Positions 34,097 to 43,103 are shown, counted from the first letter of the stretch. The stretch is DNA of 64,000 nucleotides from Paludibacteraceae bacterium (GCA_017509715.1 JAFWOU010000009.1:1-64000); one strand, 5' to 3'. Translations and numbers: made by a program. Notes: generated by a model not told the origin, from the letters alone.

Positions 34097-34128
34097 CAAA
34101 GTTACAACAAATTTTGCACATAGGCAAA
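34097..34128 (-). promoter_or_regulatory. Promoter of the OmpA/TPR lipoprotein operon
   Basis: On the minus strand the -33 TTTG (34128-34125) and -7 TAACTTTG (34104-34097) are 20 bp apart. The -33 region reads TTTGCCTATGTG. The leader is about 85 nt. Confidence 0.85.
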
Positions 34129-34165
34129 TAAATCTGTCGTTTTTTTGAAAAAAAACGCGCTTATG

Positions 34166-34197
34166 CTTGCGTATGTGCGAAAAAAGCAGTATATTTG
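34166..34197 (+). promoter_or_regulatory. Promoter of the pyrE operon
   Basis: TTG at 34167-34169 and TATATTTG at 34190-34197 are 20 bp apart. The -33 region reads CTTGCGTATGTG, close to that of the tRNA-Pro promoter. It diverges from the lipoprotein promoter across about 40 bp. Confidence 0.85.
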
Positions 34198-34226
34198 CAG
34201 CCTGAATACTATACTTAGATTCGAAT

Positions 34227-34865
34227 ATGAACGAATTATCGCATATGGTGGTGGAGAAATTGCTCCAGTTGCGTTCCTTCCAGATCCAGATCCACAACCC
34301 GCTCACGTGGGGCAACGGTTGGAAGGCGCCTGTCTATCTCGACGACCGCAAGATACTATCCTATACCAAGGCTCGCAACTTCGTGAAGTTGGAGCTGGGC
34401 CGACTGGTGGCCGAGCTCTATCCCGATGCCGACGTGATAGCCGGTATAGCGACCAACGCGGTGGCGCACGGCGTGCTGGTGGCCGAGCAGTTGGCCCTGC
34501 CGTTTGTCTATGTCTATCCTACGCCTAAGAACCACGGACTGGAGAACCAGATAGAGGGCGACCTGCGTCCGCGTCAGAAGGTGGTCATCATAGAGAATCA
34601 GGTCAATGTGGGCAAGAATGCCCTGTCGGTAATCGATGCGATACGTTCGGCCGGATGTACTGTGCTGGGGGTAGTGACGATCTTCGACTATCAGTTGCGC
34701 TTGGCGCATGAGAAGTTCAACGAGGCCGGTGTGCCGTTGCTCTCTCTGGCGCAGTACGACGAGCTGGAGCGTCAGTTGCCGCAGTACGGCTATGACGAGG
34801 AGACGATGGCTTGCTTGAAAGAGTGGCATGCCGATCCGGCCGCATGGGCCAAGAAACATAAATAA
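34227..34865 (+). CDS. pyrE: Orotate phosphoribosyltransferase-like protein, 212 aa
   Basis: The fold and context fit PyrE, which joins orotate to PRPP in pyrimidine synthesis. Residues about 68-90 (DVIAGIATNAVAHGVLVAEQ) and the flexible-loop stretch PKNHGLENQIEGD (100-112) match the family. The PRPP-binding loop is unusual. Where PyrE normally has an acidic pair then a Thr-Gly, here it reads IENQVNVGKN (residues 122-131), so the second acid is Asn124 and the Thr is replaced. This could be a diverged paralogue with another base substrate, or a weak enzyme. It starts a rightward group with the SRPBCC gene 9 bp downstream, an arrangement I know from Bacteroidales. Another pyrE elsewhere would favour the paralogue view. 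Confidence 0.78.
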   Translation: MNELSHMVVEKLLQLRSFQIQIHNPLTWGNGWKAPVYLDDRKILSYTKARNFVKLELGRLVAELYPDADVIAGIATNAVAHGVLVAEQLALPFVYVYPTPKNHGLENQIEGDLRPRQKVVIIENQVNVGKNALSVIDAIRSAGCTVLGVVTIFDYQLRLAHEKFNEAGVPLLSLAQYDELERQLPQYGYDEETMACLKEWHADPAAWAKKHK

Positions 34866-34874
34866 CCAATCGCT

Positions 34875-35306
34875 ATGTCTGAATCGAAATATACCAGCGC
34901 TGTGCGTCAGATACCGGCTCCCGTGGAGGTGGTCTATCCGGCGCTGAGCAACTTGCAAAACTTGGAGCGCGTACGCGAGCATATCCCGCAGGACCGCATC
35001 CAAGATTTGGAGATCACGCCCGACAGCGTCCGCATGAAGGTGGACGGCTTGGGTCAGAAGATCAGCATCCTCATAGAGGATCGTATAGAGAACGATACGG
35101 TAAAATTCGGGGCGGAAGGCCTGCCGATGCCGATGAATTTCTGGATCCAACTCAAGCCGGGCGAGGGCGACAACTGCTTCGTGCGCCTGACGCTCAAGGC
35201 CGATATACCTATGATGTTCAAGATGATGCTGGACAAGAAGATCCAAAAGGGTATCGACGACGCTGCCGAGATGCTGACGCAGTTCCCGTATCGGCAATGG
35301 AACTGA
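34875..35306 (+). CDS. SRPBCC (START-like) domain protein, 143 aa
   Basis: The length and strand-helix pattern fit a single START/Bet v1-like domain. An N-terminal helix follows APVEVVYPALSNLQNLE, the middle strands include LEITPDSVRMKVDG and KISILIEDRIENDTVKF, and a long C-terminal helix (FKMMLDKKIQKGIDDAAEML) closes the pocket. Such proteins bind small hydrophobic ligands. The ligand cannot be read from the sequence. It follows pyrE by 9 bp, so the two are probably co-transcribed and may act together. The TGA stop is the first of five TGAs in a heptamer array. Confidence 0.8.
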   Translation: MSESKYTSAVRQIPAPVEVVYPALSNLQNLERVREHIPQDRIQDLEITPDSVRMKVDGLGQKISILIEDRIENDTVKFGAEGLPMPMNFWIQLKPGEGDNCFVRLTLKADIPMMFKMMLDKKIQKGIDDAAEMLTQFPYRQWN

Positions 35307-35338
35307 AAACTGAAGACTGAATACTGAATACTGAATAC
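35302..35338 (+). repeat. TGA heptamer array after the SRPBCC gene
   Basis: Units ACTGAAA, ACTGAAG, then ACTGAAT three times, begin with the gene's own stop codon (35304-35306). TGAs occur at 35304, 35311, 35318, 35325 and 35332, rotating through all frames. The array fills the gap before psd. Confidence 0.88.
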
Positions 35339-35346
35339 TACACAAT

Positions 35347-36030
35347 ATGAAGCGACTGAGAATACATCGTGAGGGACGCAACCTGATCATAGGCGTCGTA
35401 CTGCTACTCTTCTTGATCAACGTACCCGTGTTTATCATCTATTCCGAGCAACGTTGGATCTTCGCCATCACTCTGGTGCTGACGGCCTTGCTGCTGGTGT
35501 TTGTTACCTATTTCTTCCGCAACCCCGTGCGCGTACTGGAGGTGGACGATCCTAACTTCATCATCGCGCCCGCTGACGGACAGGTGGTGGTGATCGAACC
35601 GACCGAGGAGAATGAGTATTTCCACGACCAGCGCCTGCAGGTGTCGATCTTCATGTCGCCCTTCAATGTGCATGCCAACTGGTATCCTATCGAGGGTACG
35701 ATCATCGAGTCGTCGCATCAGAAAGGACGTCATAAAGGGGCTTGGTTGCCTAAGTCGTCTACCGAGAACGAACGTTCGCTCGTAGTCATCGAGACCGATA
35801 GCAAGGTGCGCCTCGCCGTGCGCCAGATAGCCGGTGCGATGGCCCGTCGTATCGTGACGTATGCCAAGGCCGGCAAACGCTGCCGTCGCAACACCCATCT
35901 GGGATTCATCAAGTTGGGCTCGCGCGTGGATATGTACCTGCCGCTGGATACCGAGATGTTTGTGCAGGTAGGTGACCTGGTGCGTGGCAACGAGACTATT
36001 GTAGCCCGTCTGGCCGATAAGGAGGAGTGA
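35347..36030 (+). CDS. psd: Phosphatidylserine decarboxylase, short form
   Basis: The enzyme converts phosphatidylserine to phosphatidylethanolamine in the inner membrane. The 227-aa form is the short type common in Bacteroidota. The N-terminus has two hydrophobic segments (about residues 14-33 and 36-54). The core shows PADGQVVVIEP, FMSPFNVHANWYPIEG and the self-cleavage site LGS (Gly191-Ser192), where the Ser becomes the pyruvoyl group of the small alpha chain. The ATG at 35347 follows the heptamer array. deoC follows by 25 bp. Phosphatidylserine synthase is not in the window. Confidence 0.93.
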   Translation: MKRLRIHREGRNLIIGVVLLLFLINVPVFIIYSEQRWIFAITLVLTALLLVFVTYFFRNPVRVLEVDDPNFIIAPADGQVVVIEPTEENEYFHDQRLQVSIFMSPFNVHANWYPIEGTIIESSHQKGRHKGAWLPKSSTENERSLVVIETDSKVRLAVRQIAGAMARRIVTYAKAGKRCRRNTHLGFIKLGSRVDMYLPLDTEMFVQVGDLVRGNETIVARLADKEE

Positions 36031-36055
36031 AAAAAATAACGAAAACAATAATATC

Positions 36056-36937
36056 ATGAACAAGTTTGAAGAACTATTCGCGCAGTATCCCTGCCCGTTT
36101 ACCGATGAGCAAGTCAAGGCTCAAGTGGCTGACATCCAGGCAAATCATTTTGCAGAGAACAATAATGTAGAGGTTTGGAAGGAGTGCCTCCACCAGATCG
36201 ACTATACCACTCTCAGTGCCGATGACACCATCGAGCGCGTGGAGCGTATGGCTAATGCTGTCAACAATTTTGAGAAGGACTTCCCGGGTATCCCCAACGT
36301 AGCCGCTATCTGCGTCTATCCCGCCATGGCCGAGTATGTACGTCGTGCGCTGAAGGATCCGAAGTTTAATATCGCATGCTGCTGTGCCGGTTTTCCCGCT
36401 GCACAGACTTTCCCCGAGATCAAGGTGGCCGAAACCGCTATTGCACTCAAGATGGGTGCTACCGAGGTGGACATCGTGCTCAGCGTGGGTAAGTTCCTGG
36501 AGGGGCGTTACGAGGAGTGCTACGACGAGATCCGTGAGATCAAGGCAGTCTGCAAGGAGCACCACCTGAAGGTCATCCTCGAGACCGGTCTGCTCAAGAC
36601 GGCTGAGAATATATGGAAGGCATCCATCCTGTCGATGGCCGCCGGTTGCGACTTCATCAAGACTTCTACCGGTAAGATCGCCGTGAACGCTACCCCGGAA
36701 GCTACCTTCATCATGTGTCATGCTATCAAGGCTTGGCAGGAGAAGACGGGCATCAAGATGGGTTACAAGCCGGCCGGAGGCGTTTCTACCACGGACGAGG
36801 CTGTGCAGCACTTCACGCTGGTTAAGGAGATCCTGGGCGAGGATTGGCTCAACAACGAGTCGTTCCGCTTCGGCGCCAGCCGTCTGGCTAACAACCTGCT
36901 CTCGTCTATCGTAGGCCAGGAGACCAAGTACTTCTAA
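36056..36937 (+). CDS. deoC: Deoxyribose-phosphate aldolase
   Basis: DeoC splits 2-deoxyribose 5-phosphate into glyceraldehyde 3-phosphate and acetaldehyde, salvaging nucleoside sugars. The 293-aa protein carries the Schiff-base lysine in DFIKTSTGK (Lys202) and the second conserved lysine in GYKPAGG (Lys238), plus GATEVDIVLSVGK. It is cytoplasmic, of the longer Bacteroidetes form. It is the last gene of the rightward group from pyrE and is followed by a strong terminator at 36965-36998. The acetaldehyde it makes could feed the acetate pathway (pta-ackA at 47877), though that is inference. Confidence 0.95.
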   Translation: MNKFEELFAQYPCPFTDEQVKAQVADIQANHFAENNNVEVWKECLHQIDYTTLSADDTIERVERMANAVNNFEKDFPGIPNVAAICVYPAMAEYVRRALKDPKFNIACCCAGFPAAQTFPEIKVAETAIALKMGATEVDIVLSVGKFLEGRYEECYDEIREIKAVCKEHHLKVILETGLLKTAENIWKASILSMAAGCDFIKTSTGKIAVNATPEATFIMCHAIKAWQEKTGIKMGYKPAGGVSTTDEAVQHFTLVKEILGEDWLNNESFRFGASRLANNLLSSIVGQETKYF

Positions 36938-36964
36938 ATCCGCGTTTACGAGATATACTAACAG

Positions 36965-36998
36965 CGAATCGCACTCCTAACGGGGTGCGATTCGTTTT
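36965..36998 (+). terminator. Rho-independent terminator after deoC
   Basis: A perfect 10-bp stem (CGAATCGCAC at 36965-36974 with GTGCGATTCG at 36985-36994) with a 10-nt loop is followed by TTTT. It lies between the convergent deoC and ComEA-like genes. Confidence 0.9.
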
Positions 36999-36999
36999 G

Positions 37000-37875
37000 T
37001 TACTGTTCGAACGATAGATAGGGGCGCAGCCGCTGTAGGTCATCCTGGCTGAGTTCCGGTAGCCCGCGCAGGTCGTCCATGCCGCTGAGCCGTATATGCC
37101 GGCGTCGGTGCTCGTAGATAGCCCGTGCCTGCTCAAAGCGCAAGTAGGGATGACGGCTGAGTGTGCTTACGGCACAACGGTTGACCCGAATAGGCGTGAT
37201 GCGTGTGGTGTCCAGCGTAAACCGACGAATGACCGTGTCCAGCATATGCTGGTCGATACGTGGTATCTCGCGTAGTTGTTCCACGCTGTAGTAGCCGCCC
37301 AGTTGCTCGCGGTAGCGCACGATCTGCATGGCTGTCCAGCTACCTATACCGCGCAGCAGCACGAGTTGGGCAGTGTCGGCCATGTTGAGTTCCAGGATGG
37401 TGTCGCGCTTGTGGGACACATACCGAGGCAGAGTGTCGCGCCGCGCCGTGTCGCCGGGCAGGCTGTCGGGCAAGTCCAGATACGGACGAATCTTGCGATA
37501 CTGTTCTTCGCTCAGGCCGTATAGCCGCTTCATGTCGCTACGTTTGCGCCACCGTCCGCCGGCGCGGCGGTACTTGAGCATGTTGCTCACCTGCCATTCC
37601 TTGAGCCCCTGCTCCAGCAGCACGATCGAGTCGGCCGTATTGGGATTGAAACGACGAGGCCGGAGGGGTGGGGCCGGTTGCTTCTTATGTTTCGGATAGC
37701 GGTGTTTGGTGTATCGCGTCGTGTCCGAGTAGTGTGGACGGGAGGTAGTCGTCAGGGTGTCGCCCGCGGCCAGAGGCGGCAGAGGACGTTGCGGCACCAG
37801 GTGCACAAACACGACTGTTGCTGCGGCCAGCACCGCTACGATACAGAGTCCTATCCATTGTTTGTGTTTTAGCAT
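37000..37875 (-). CDS. ComEA-like helix-hairpin-helix DNA-binding protein, 291 aa
   Basis: One hydrophobic N-terminal segment (residues about 8-28) acts as a signal or anchor, followed by a basic, Pro-rich stretch to about residue 75. Three helix-hairpin-helix units follow: about 76-130 (FNPNTADSIVLLEQGLKEWQ), 160-215 (LNMADTAQLVLLRGIGSWTA) and 225-290 (STLSRHPYLRFEQARAIYEH). These bind DNA non-specifically. ComEA does this in the periplasm during DNA uptake. Its start overlaps the end of xseA by 7 bp, and comEC lies just upstream of xseA, so the three form one operon that fits natural transformation. Full competence would also need a pilus and ComF/DprA, not seen here. Confidence 0.82.
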   Translation of the reverse strand: MLKHKQWIGLCIVAVLAAATVVFVHLVPQRPLPPLAAGDTLTTTSRPHYSDTTRYTKHRYPKHKKQPAPPLRPRRFNPNTADSIVLLEQGLKEWQVSNMLKYRRAGGRWRKRSDMKRLYGLSEEQYRKIRPYLDLPDSLPGDTARRDTLPRYVSHKRDTILELNMADTAQLVLLRGIGSWTAMQIVRYREQLGGYYSVEQLREIPRIDQHMLDTVIRRFTLDTTRITPIRVNRCAVSTLSRHPYLRFEQARAIYEHRRRHIRLSGMDDLRGLPELSQDDLQRLRPYLSFEQ

Positions 37876-38960
37876 ACGGTCGACTGTATCTCACCATCGG
37901 CCAGATGGGTCGTTATGGTTTGTCCCGGCGTTACATCCCCGACGCTGCGGATCAACTTACCGCCCGAGGTGAGCAGGCTATAACCCATGCGGTAGATACG
38001 TTCCGGTGAACAACTCTGGAGCCGCTGCTCCAGCATCTCGATGCGGTGCTGGCGAATCAGCAGCTGGCGTTTGGCGGTCTGCTGTAGACGTCGGAGCATA
38101 TCGTCGATACGCAGGCGCTGGGAGTCCATGCGTTCGATGAGCCATGCGGCAACGGCCGTAGGGGTCTTGAGCGCCTGATGTGCCACCATGTCCAGTACGC
38201 TCACGTCACGCGTATGACCTATACCCGTTAGGACGGGTAGGGGAAACTGGGCGCAGTGTGCACAGAGGGCGTAGCGGTCGAAGCAACTCAGGTCGGTCGT
38301 GGCACCGCCGCCACGGATGATGACTACAGCATCAAAGTCCTCCACCTGCCGGTAGATACTCTCCAGGGCCGCTATGATCGACTGCTCAGCCCGTTCGCCC
38401 TGCATCGTGGCCGCGAAGAGGGTGGTGCTGAAGCGGTAGGGCGACTCCTCCAACTGGTGGCAGAAGTCGCCGTAGCCGGCGGCTTCGCTGGCCGAGATGA
38501 CAGCCAGTCGCCGAACGAGCGTAGGTAGGCTTAGCGCACGTTGCATGTCCATTACGCCCTCTTCGGTCAGTTGGCGTATGGTCTCCTGGCGTTGCCGGGC
38601 CAGGTCGCCCAGGGTGTAACGTGGGTCGATATTGAGGATATTCAGACTCAGCCCGTAGACGGGATGGTACTGCACCTCCACCTCGATCAGTATCTGCAAT
38701 CCCGCTTGCAGCGGCATGCCGGTCTCCTGCTGGAAATAGGCCCGCAGCATAGCCTGACGCGCCTGCCAACAGGTAGCCCGCATCCGGGCCGACAGCAGGC
38801 CGCGGTCGGCTTTCTCCACCAGGTCCAGGTACAGGTGACCGCCCTTCTCGCTGAGCGAGGCGATCTCGGTCTGCACCAGATAGGTCTCAGGCATGCAGTC
38901 CCGGATAGCATCCTCTACCATAGAGGAGAGTTCCGACAGAGTATAAATCGTTGTTTCCAT
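37869..38960 (-). CDS. xseA: Exodeoxyribonuclease VII large subunit
   Basis: XseA with the small subunit XseB degrades single-stranded DNA from both ends. The 363-aa protein has the N-terminal OB-fold (residues about 1-100) and the conserved core: RRLAVISASEAAGYGDF, the RGGG signature in VVIIRGGGATTDL, FPLPVLTGIGHTRD and TPTAVAAWL. It is somewhat shorter than the usual 400-450 aa, mostly by a short coiled-coil region near the end. xseB is not adjacent; I see no frame for it in the 100 bp either side. It sits 2 bp after comEC and overlaps the ComEA-like gene, so it may process incoming single strands (inference). Confidence 0.93.
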   Translation of the reverse strand: METTIYTLSELSSMVEDAIRDCMPETYLVQTEIASLSEKGGHLYLDLVEKADRGLLSARMRATCWQARQAMLRAYFQQETGMPLQAGLQILIEVEVQYHPVYGLSLNILNIDPRYTLGDLARQRQETIRQLTEEGVMDMQRALSLPTLVRRLAVISASEAAGYGDFCHQLEESPYRFSTTLFAATMQGERAEQSIIAALESIYRQVEDFDAVVIIRGGGATTDLSCFDRYALCAHCAQFPLPVLTGIGHTRDVSVLDMVAHQALKTPTAVAAWLIERMDSQRLRIDDMLRRLQQTAKRQLLIRQHRIEMLEQRLQSCSPERIYRMGYSLLTSGGKLIRSVGDVTPGQTITTHLADGEIQSTVC

Positions 38961-38962
38961 AT

Positions 38963-40420
38963 TCAGACTATCGTATATTCATAACAAAATCCCGCGAGGC
39001 AGGCGGCGCATGGGATGGCCCACCATAGCTTGCGTTGCAATGCCAGCGCCCCGCATACGATCGCGCTGTATAGCAGCACCACCATCAGGGGTGATATATG
39101 TAGTGCGGTCTGCGAACCCGGTAGCGATTCGATCCAGCCCGTCGTGCTATTCATGATCCATATCACGCCTTCCGTCAACCGGCATATGGCAGTTCCCAGT
39201 ACGGGCACCGTACCCAGCAGCAGGCATAGAAAACCGCCTGTCACCGCCACGCTGGCCAGGGGCAACACGATGAGGTTGGTCAGCAGGAAGTAGTTGCTCA
39301 CATAGCCGTAGTAGTAGGTCATGAGCGGCATGGTGCCCAGCCAGGCTGCGACGGATACCACGATCAGTCCGGTCGCTACGTACCGCCACGCGCTATTGAT
39401 CCATTCTCGGCGCGACACACGGCGTGGCAGGTAGCTCTGCATCAGCGGCACCAGAAGTAGGATGGCCCCTACGGCGGCAAAGCTCAACTGAAAGCCCACC
39501 GAGAACAAGTCACGCGTACGCAGCAGTAGCAGGATAAACGCCGCCGTAGCCAGCGTATTCATTGATACAGCATTGCGCCGACACATATAGCCTATCTGTA
39601 CGATCGTGAGCATCAGTGCCGAGCGTACCACCGAGGCGGTCATGCCGGTCAGCAAGGCGTAGCCCCATAGCCCGGCGATCACCAATAGCGAGAGCGCAAC
39701 ACGTCGGCGGGTCTCTTCGTAGAGCGGTTTCCAGCGTCCGAAGCCGGTCAGCAGCAACCATAACACCATGTACACAATACCCGTATGCAGTCCGCTCACC
39801 GCCAGCACATGGGCGGCTCCCGAGGTCTGAAAACTGCGTTTCACGTCCGGATCGATATCCTCCTTGTAGCCCAGCGTGAGGGCCTCTAATGTACCTAATT
39901 CACGGGGCGCAAACCTCATCTGCCGAAGCCGTTGCGACAGGCCGTGTTGCCATGCGCGCGGATGCCATTTCTTCTCGTTCTGTCCGATGCGTAGCCATGC
40001 GTGCGCCGGTACGTAGGCCGTACCTACCAGCCCCTGCATACGCAGGTAGTCGCCGTAGCGAAAACGTCCCAGCATACCGCCGCGTCGCACTTGGGTGCGT
40101 ACCAGCAGGGTGTCGCCCATCCGGAGTCCGGCAGCCCGGCCGGCGCTATCCGTCGCTACGTATAGGTAGACGCGCCGGTGAAGCGGGATCGTCAGGCTGT
40201 CTTCCAGGCTGAGCAGTTCGGCTTCTACCCGTTGAGTACGACGCCGTGGCGAGGGATAGTCCCTCACCACGGTGCGATAGATGTGCGTACTGTCCAGATA
40301 CGCAAACTCGGTGTCGCTCTGTAGGCTGACCGGCCATTGATAGAACCTGCATAGGAGCAGTCCGCCTATGAGCGGTATCAATAGCACCCACATCGGATGG
40401 GTTCGTAGCCAGTCGCGCAT
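38963..40420 (-). CDS. comEC: ComEC/Rec2-family DNA uptake channel, short form
   Basis: ComEC forms the inner-membrane channel for single-stranded DNA in transformation. The 485-aa protein has N-terminal membrane segments (residues about 10-30), an OB-like domain (about 50-150) and the competence domain with about seven membrane helices. The competence domain starts at residues about 180-215 (GTLEALTLGYKEDIDPDV, HVLAVSGLHTGIVYMVLW). The metallo-beta-lactamase domain that follows in full-length ComEC is absent, and the frame ends right after the last helices. It is the first gene of the comEC-xseA-ComEA-like run and lies 14 bp after malQ. The nuclease role may be taken by another protein. Confidence 0.88.
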   Translation of the reverse strand: MRDWLRTHPMWVLLIPLIGGLLLCRFYQWPVSLQSDTEFAYLDSTHIYRTVVRDYPSPRRRTQRVEAELLSLEDSLTIPLHRRVYLYVATDSAGRAAGLRMGDTLLVRTQVRRGGMLGRFRYGDYLRMQGLVGTAYVPAHAWLRIGQNEKKWHPRAWQHGLSQRLRQMRFAPRELGTLEALTLGYKEDIDPDVKRSFQTSGAAHVLAVSGLHTGIVYMVLWLLLTGFGRWKPLYEETRRRVALSLLVIAGLWGYALLTGMTASVVRSALMLTIVQIGYMCRRNAVSMNTLATAAFILLLLRTRDLFSVGFQLSFAAVGAILLLVPLMQSYLPRRVSRREWINSAWRYVATGLIVVSVAAWLGTMPLMTYYYGYVSNYFLLTNLIVLPLASVAVTGGFLCLLLGTVPVLGTAICRLTEGVIWIMNSTTGWIESLPGSQTALHISPLMVVLLYSAIVCGALALQRKLWWAIPCAACLAGFCYEYTIV

Positions 40421-40433
40421 AGCCGGGTGGCGT

Positions 40434-43037
40434 TTAGCGAACGCTCGTCAGGCGGCGTACCTGTGCATTAAACTCGTCTTTGCGGAGCAGGTCCTCGATC
40501 GAGATATGCATGCGGTAGTTCCAGAAATGACGCGGGTTAGCCGGCACGTTGATACGCTCGCCTTGTGCGTCCGGCAGACGTACCTCCTCGTTGATAGCCA
40601 GCCAGTCTTGCAGCGGCAGGATGACCCACATAGCGGGGCTGTACATATGCTGGTTGACGATAAACTCGGCGATCTGCGGCGTCATCTGCATCGGTGCTTC
40701 GCCCCACCAGCCCATCTGCTCGTTGTAGAAGCGTTGTGTCACCTCGCGATCTTCTTCCCACCATGCGCGCAGCGGATTGGTGTCGTGCGTTCCCGTGGTG
40801 CATACGCTCAGGTAGGGTGCGTCGGCCGGGTGTGCGAACAGCAGCGTCGGATCCTTCGGCATACGCTGGATCTCCAGCGAGAGGATCTGCAACTCGTGCA
40901 TCACGTCGGGCACGCAAGCCGGTACCATACCCAGGTCCTCGCCGCAGCAGAGCATACCCGTGGCGTTGATCAGCGTAGGCAGTTTGCGCATAGCCGACTG
41001 GCGCCAGAACTCGGTATGACGACGGAAGAAATAGTCGTTGTAGATACGCATGATGATCTCCTTCTGGTCGTCGTAGAGTTCGGTGAACGAGTGCGACTGG
41101 TATACGGAGATACGCGGATGGAGCAAGTACGGGTTGTTCTGGTCGATGACGAACAGCTTCTCGCAGTGCAGGTAGATCAGTCCGTTGCAGATATTATGAA
41201 CCTTCTCCGGCGTCATGCCCTCGGCCTTCATCTTCTTTTCGTCGGCCAGCAAGGTGTCTGCCCACTCCTGTACCTTAACCTGAGTATCAAACTCGGGACG
41301 GAAATAGTAGACGTAGTTGTCGTGGGTAGCCAGCGCGTGCTGCTTAGCCCACTCGGTGTCGTAACCGAATACGTCGCCCAGGAAGTTGGCGCGGATATAG
41401 GGCTTGGTCATGCGGTCGTAGTCCAGGCATATACCCTGGTTCTGCAGGTCCTGGAAGGAGTACGGCATAGCCGGTACAAAGTGGCCGCAGAGTCCCCATA
41501 CGTCGGTCTTAGGCATTTGCCATATACGGAAGAAACCCAGGATATGGTCGATACGATAAGCATCGAAGTAGTCCTGCATCTTCTGGAAGCGATGACGCCA
41601 CCAGCCGAAGCCGTCCTTGGCCATCTCGTCCCAGTTGTAGGTCGGGAAGCCCCAGTTCTGGCCGGAGATAGAGAAGTCATCAGGCGGTGCACCGGCCGAA
41701 GCGTTCAGGTTGAACAGCTGCGGATCGGTATAGGCGTCCACCGAGTCGGGCGAGATGCCGATAGGTATATCACCCTTCATGGCTACGCCGATCGAGTGGG
41801 CATAGTGTACGGCCTCCGAGAGCTGCTTGTCGGCATGGAACTGCAGGTAGTAGTAGAACTCCTTCGGCTGCTTGTCGCGGCGATGCAGGAACTCGGCATA
41901 CGGTACGAGCCAGTCCTGATTCTTCTGGAAGAAGGCCTTGTACTCTGCGCTGGAGAAGCATGCAGCCGACTCGGCCTTGTACAGGGCCTTGAAATACTTC
42001 ATCTTCTCGTCGTATACGCACTGATAGTCAGCGATCGGCTTTTTGTTAAACTCGGCCTGTGTAGCTTTGTATTTCTTCAGTTGTGCCGGCGTCAGGCGAC
42101 CCATACGCTCGATATTGATGTAGATCGGGTGGAGCGCAAAGACGGATACGGCGTTGTATGGATACGAGTCACGGTTGGTGTGGGTGAGCGTGGTATCGTT
42201 GATCGGCAGGGTCTGGATCATCTTCTGACCGGTCAGGGCAGCCCACTCAGCCAATTTCTTGAGGTCCAGGAACTCACCGATACCAAATCCCTCTTCCGTG
42301 CGGAGCGAGAAGACCGGTACGGCTACGCCGGCACCCTTGAAGCGGGGTTGCGTACGGCGGAACGAACGGTCGTTCTGCTGGATCTTCACACCCTTCTGTA
42401 CGCCCCAAATCTTACGGTTCTCACCCCACTCCTGGTCCACGGTAGCACCCGTCTTGAGGTCGTAGATCAGGTATTTGTACTCGATGATCTGATCCACCGG
42501 TGCCTCAAAGTCGGCACGCCATAGCGGGAACTCGCCATCGGCCATGATGAGCTTCTCGCTGTGGTCCCAGTTGCCCAGCGCCGGGATATTACCTACTACG
42601 GCTACGCCCTGGGTCGGCAGGATCTGCGGCAGGTCGATCGAGAGGCGGATATTGCCCTTCGGAGCTTTGGCTTTATGCGGCTTCTGACGCAGGAAGAGCG
42701 ACTGGAGGAAAGCGGTCGTATAGAACGACTTCTCATAGTCGATAACCTGCCAGTAGTCGCGTACCACCATCTTGCGATCGGCAGCGCGAAGCTGCAGTGT
42801 ACGCGGTTCGCCGGCCTCGTAGATGAAGCCGCCGTCCTGCAGACGGATAGCGTACTTGTATTCTATCACGCCGGCAAAATCGGATACAGGAATGGTAGCG
42901 GTCCAGAAATCAGCGCCCTGGCATGAGAGCAACAGGGGCGCTTTCTCGGTCCAGCCCAAGATAGATTCACGTGTTTCAATGACGCATAGCGTCTGTCCGT
43001 ACTCGGTACGGTAGTTGATTTGAAAAGTGAGTGTCAT
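40434..43037 (-). CDS. malQ: 4-alpha-glucanotransferase (amylomaltase, GH77) with two starch-binding domains
   Basis: MalQ transfers glucan chains between malto-oligosaccharides. The 867-aa protein starts with two CBM20-like starch-binding domains (residues about 1-110 and 128-230). The second shows VAVVGNIPALGNWDHSEKL. A GH77 barrel follows, with YRIDHILGFFRIW (near residue 495), the acid/base GEDLG (near 697) and GTHDTNPLRAWWEE (near 749). There is no signal peptide, so it acts in the cytoplasm. This two-CBM form is the DPE2-like type known in Bacteroidetes. It has its own promoter and ends 14 bp before comEC. With the GH13 enzyme at 50221 it would support glycogen or maltodextrin turnover. 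Confidence 0.95.
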   Translation of the reverse strand: MTLTFQINYRTEYGQTLCVIETRESILGWTEKAPLLLSCQGADFWTATIPVSDFAGVIEYKYAIRLQDGGFIYEAGEPRTLQLRAADRKMVVRDYWQVIDYEKSFYTTAFLQSLFLRQKPHKAKAPKGNIRLSIDLPQILPTQGVAVVGNIPALGNWDHSEKLIMADGEFPLWRADFEAPVDQIIEYKYLIYDLKTGATVDQEWGENRKIWGVQKGVKIQQNDRSFRRTQPRFKGAGVAVPVFSLRTEEGFGIGEFLDLKKLAEWAALTGQKMIQTLPINDTTLTHTNRDSYPYNAVSVFALHPIYINIERMGRLTPAQLKKYKATQAEFNKKPIADYQCVYDEKMKYFKALYKAESAACFSSAEYKAFFQKNQDWLVPYAEFLHRRDKQPKEFYYYLQFHADKQLSEAVHYAHSIGVAMKGDIPIGISPDSVDAYTDPQLFNLNASAGAPPDDFSISGQNWGFPTYNWDEMAKDGFGWWRHRFQKMQDYFDAYRIDHILGFFRIWQMPKTDVWGLCGHFVPAMPYSFQDLQNQGICLDYDRMTKPYIRANFLGDVFGYDTEWAKQHALATHDNYVYYFRPEFDTQVKVQEWADTLLADEKKMKAEGMTPEKVHNICNGLIYLHCEKLFVIDQNNPYLLHPRISVYQSHSFTELYDDQKEIIMRIYNDYFFRRHTEFWRQSAMRKLPTLINATGMLCCGEDLGMVPACVPDVMHELQILSLEIQRMPKDPTLLFAHPADAPYLSVCTTGTHDTNPLRAWWEEDREVTQRFYNEQMGWWGEAPMQMTPQIAEFIVNQHMYSPAMWVILPLQDWLAINEEVRLPDAQGERINVPANPRHFWNYRMHISIEDLLRKDEFNAQVRRLTSVR

Positions 43038-43071
43038 GATATATTTTGTTTAAGTATTATTTTTCCGGCTA

Positions 43072-43103
43072 CAAAGTTACGCATTTTTTTTCAAATAGCC
43101 AAA
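43072..43103 (-). promoter_or_regulatory. Promoter of malQ
   Basis: Minus-strand TTTG (43103-43100) and TAACTTTG (43079-43072) are 20 bp apart. The -33 region ends exactly at the stop codon of the upstream flippase-like gene. The leader is about 28 nt. Confidence 0.85.

Noticed and set aside
34227..34865. PyrE-like gene as a pseudogene
   Set aside because: The frame is intact, has a consensus promoter and keeps family length; the changes are confined to one loop.
40368..42524. 718-codon plus-strand frame opposite malQ and comEC
   Set aside because: It is antisense to a well-recognised GH77 enzyme, with no promoter or family motif. The same holds for frames at 44063-45553, 50338-51798 and 9236-10663.
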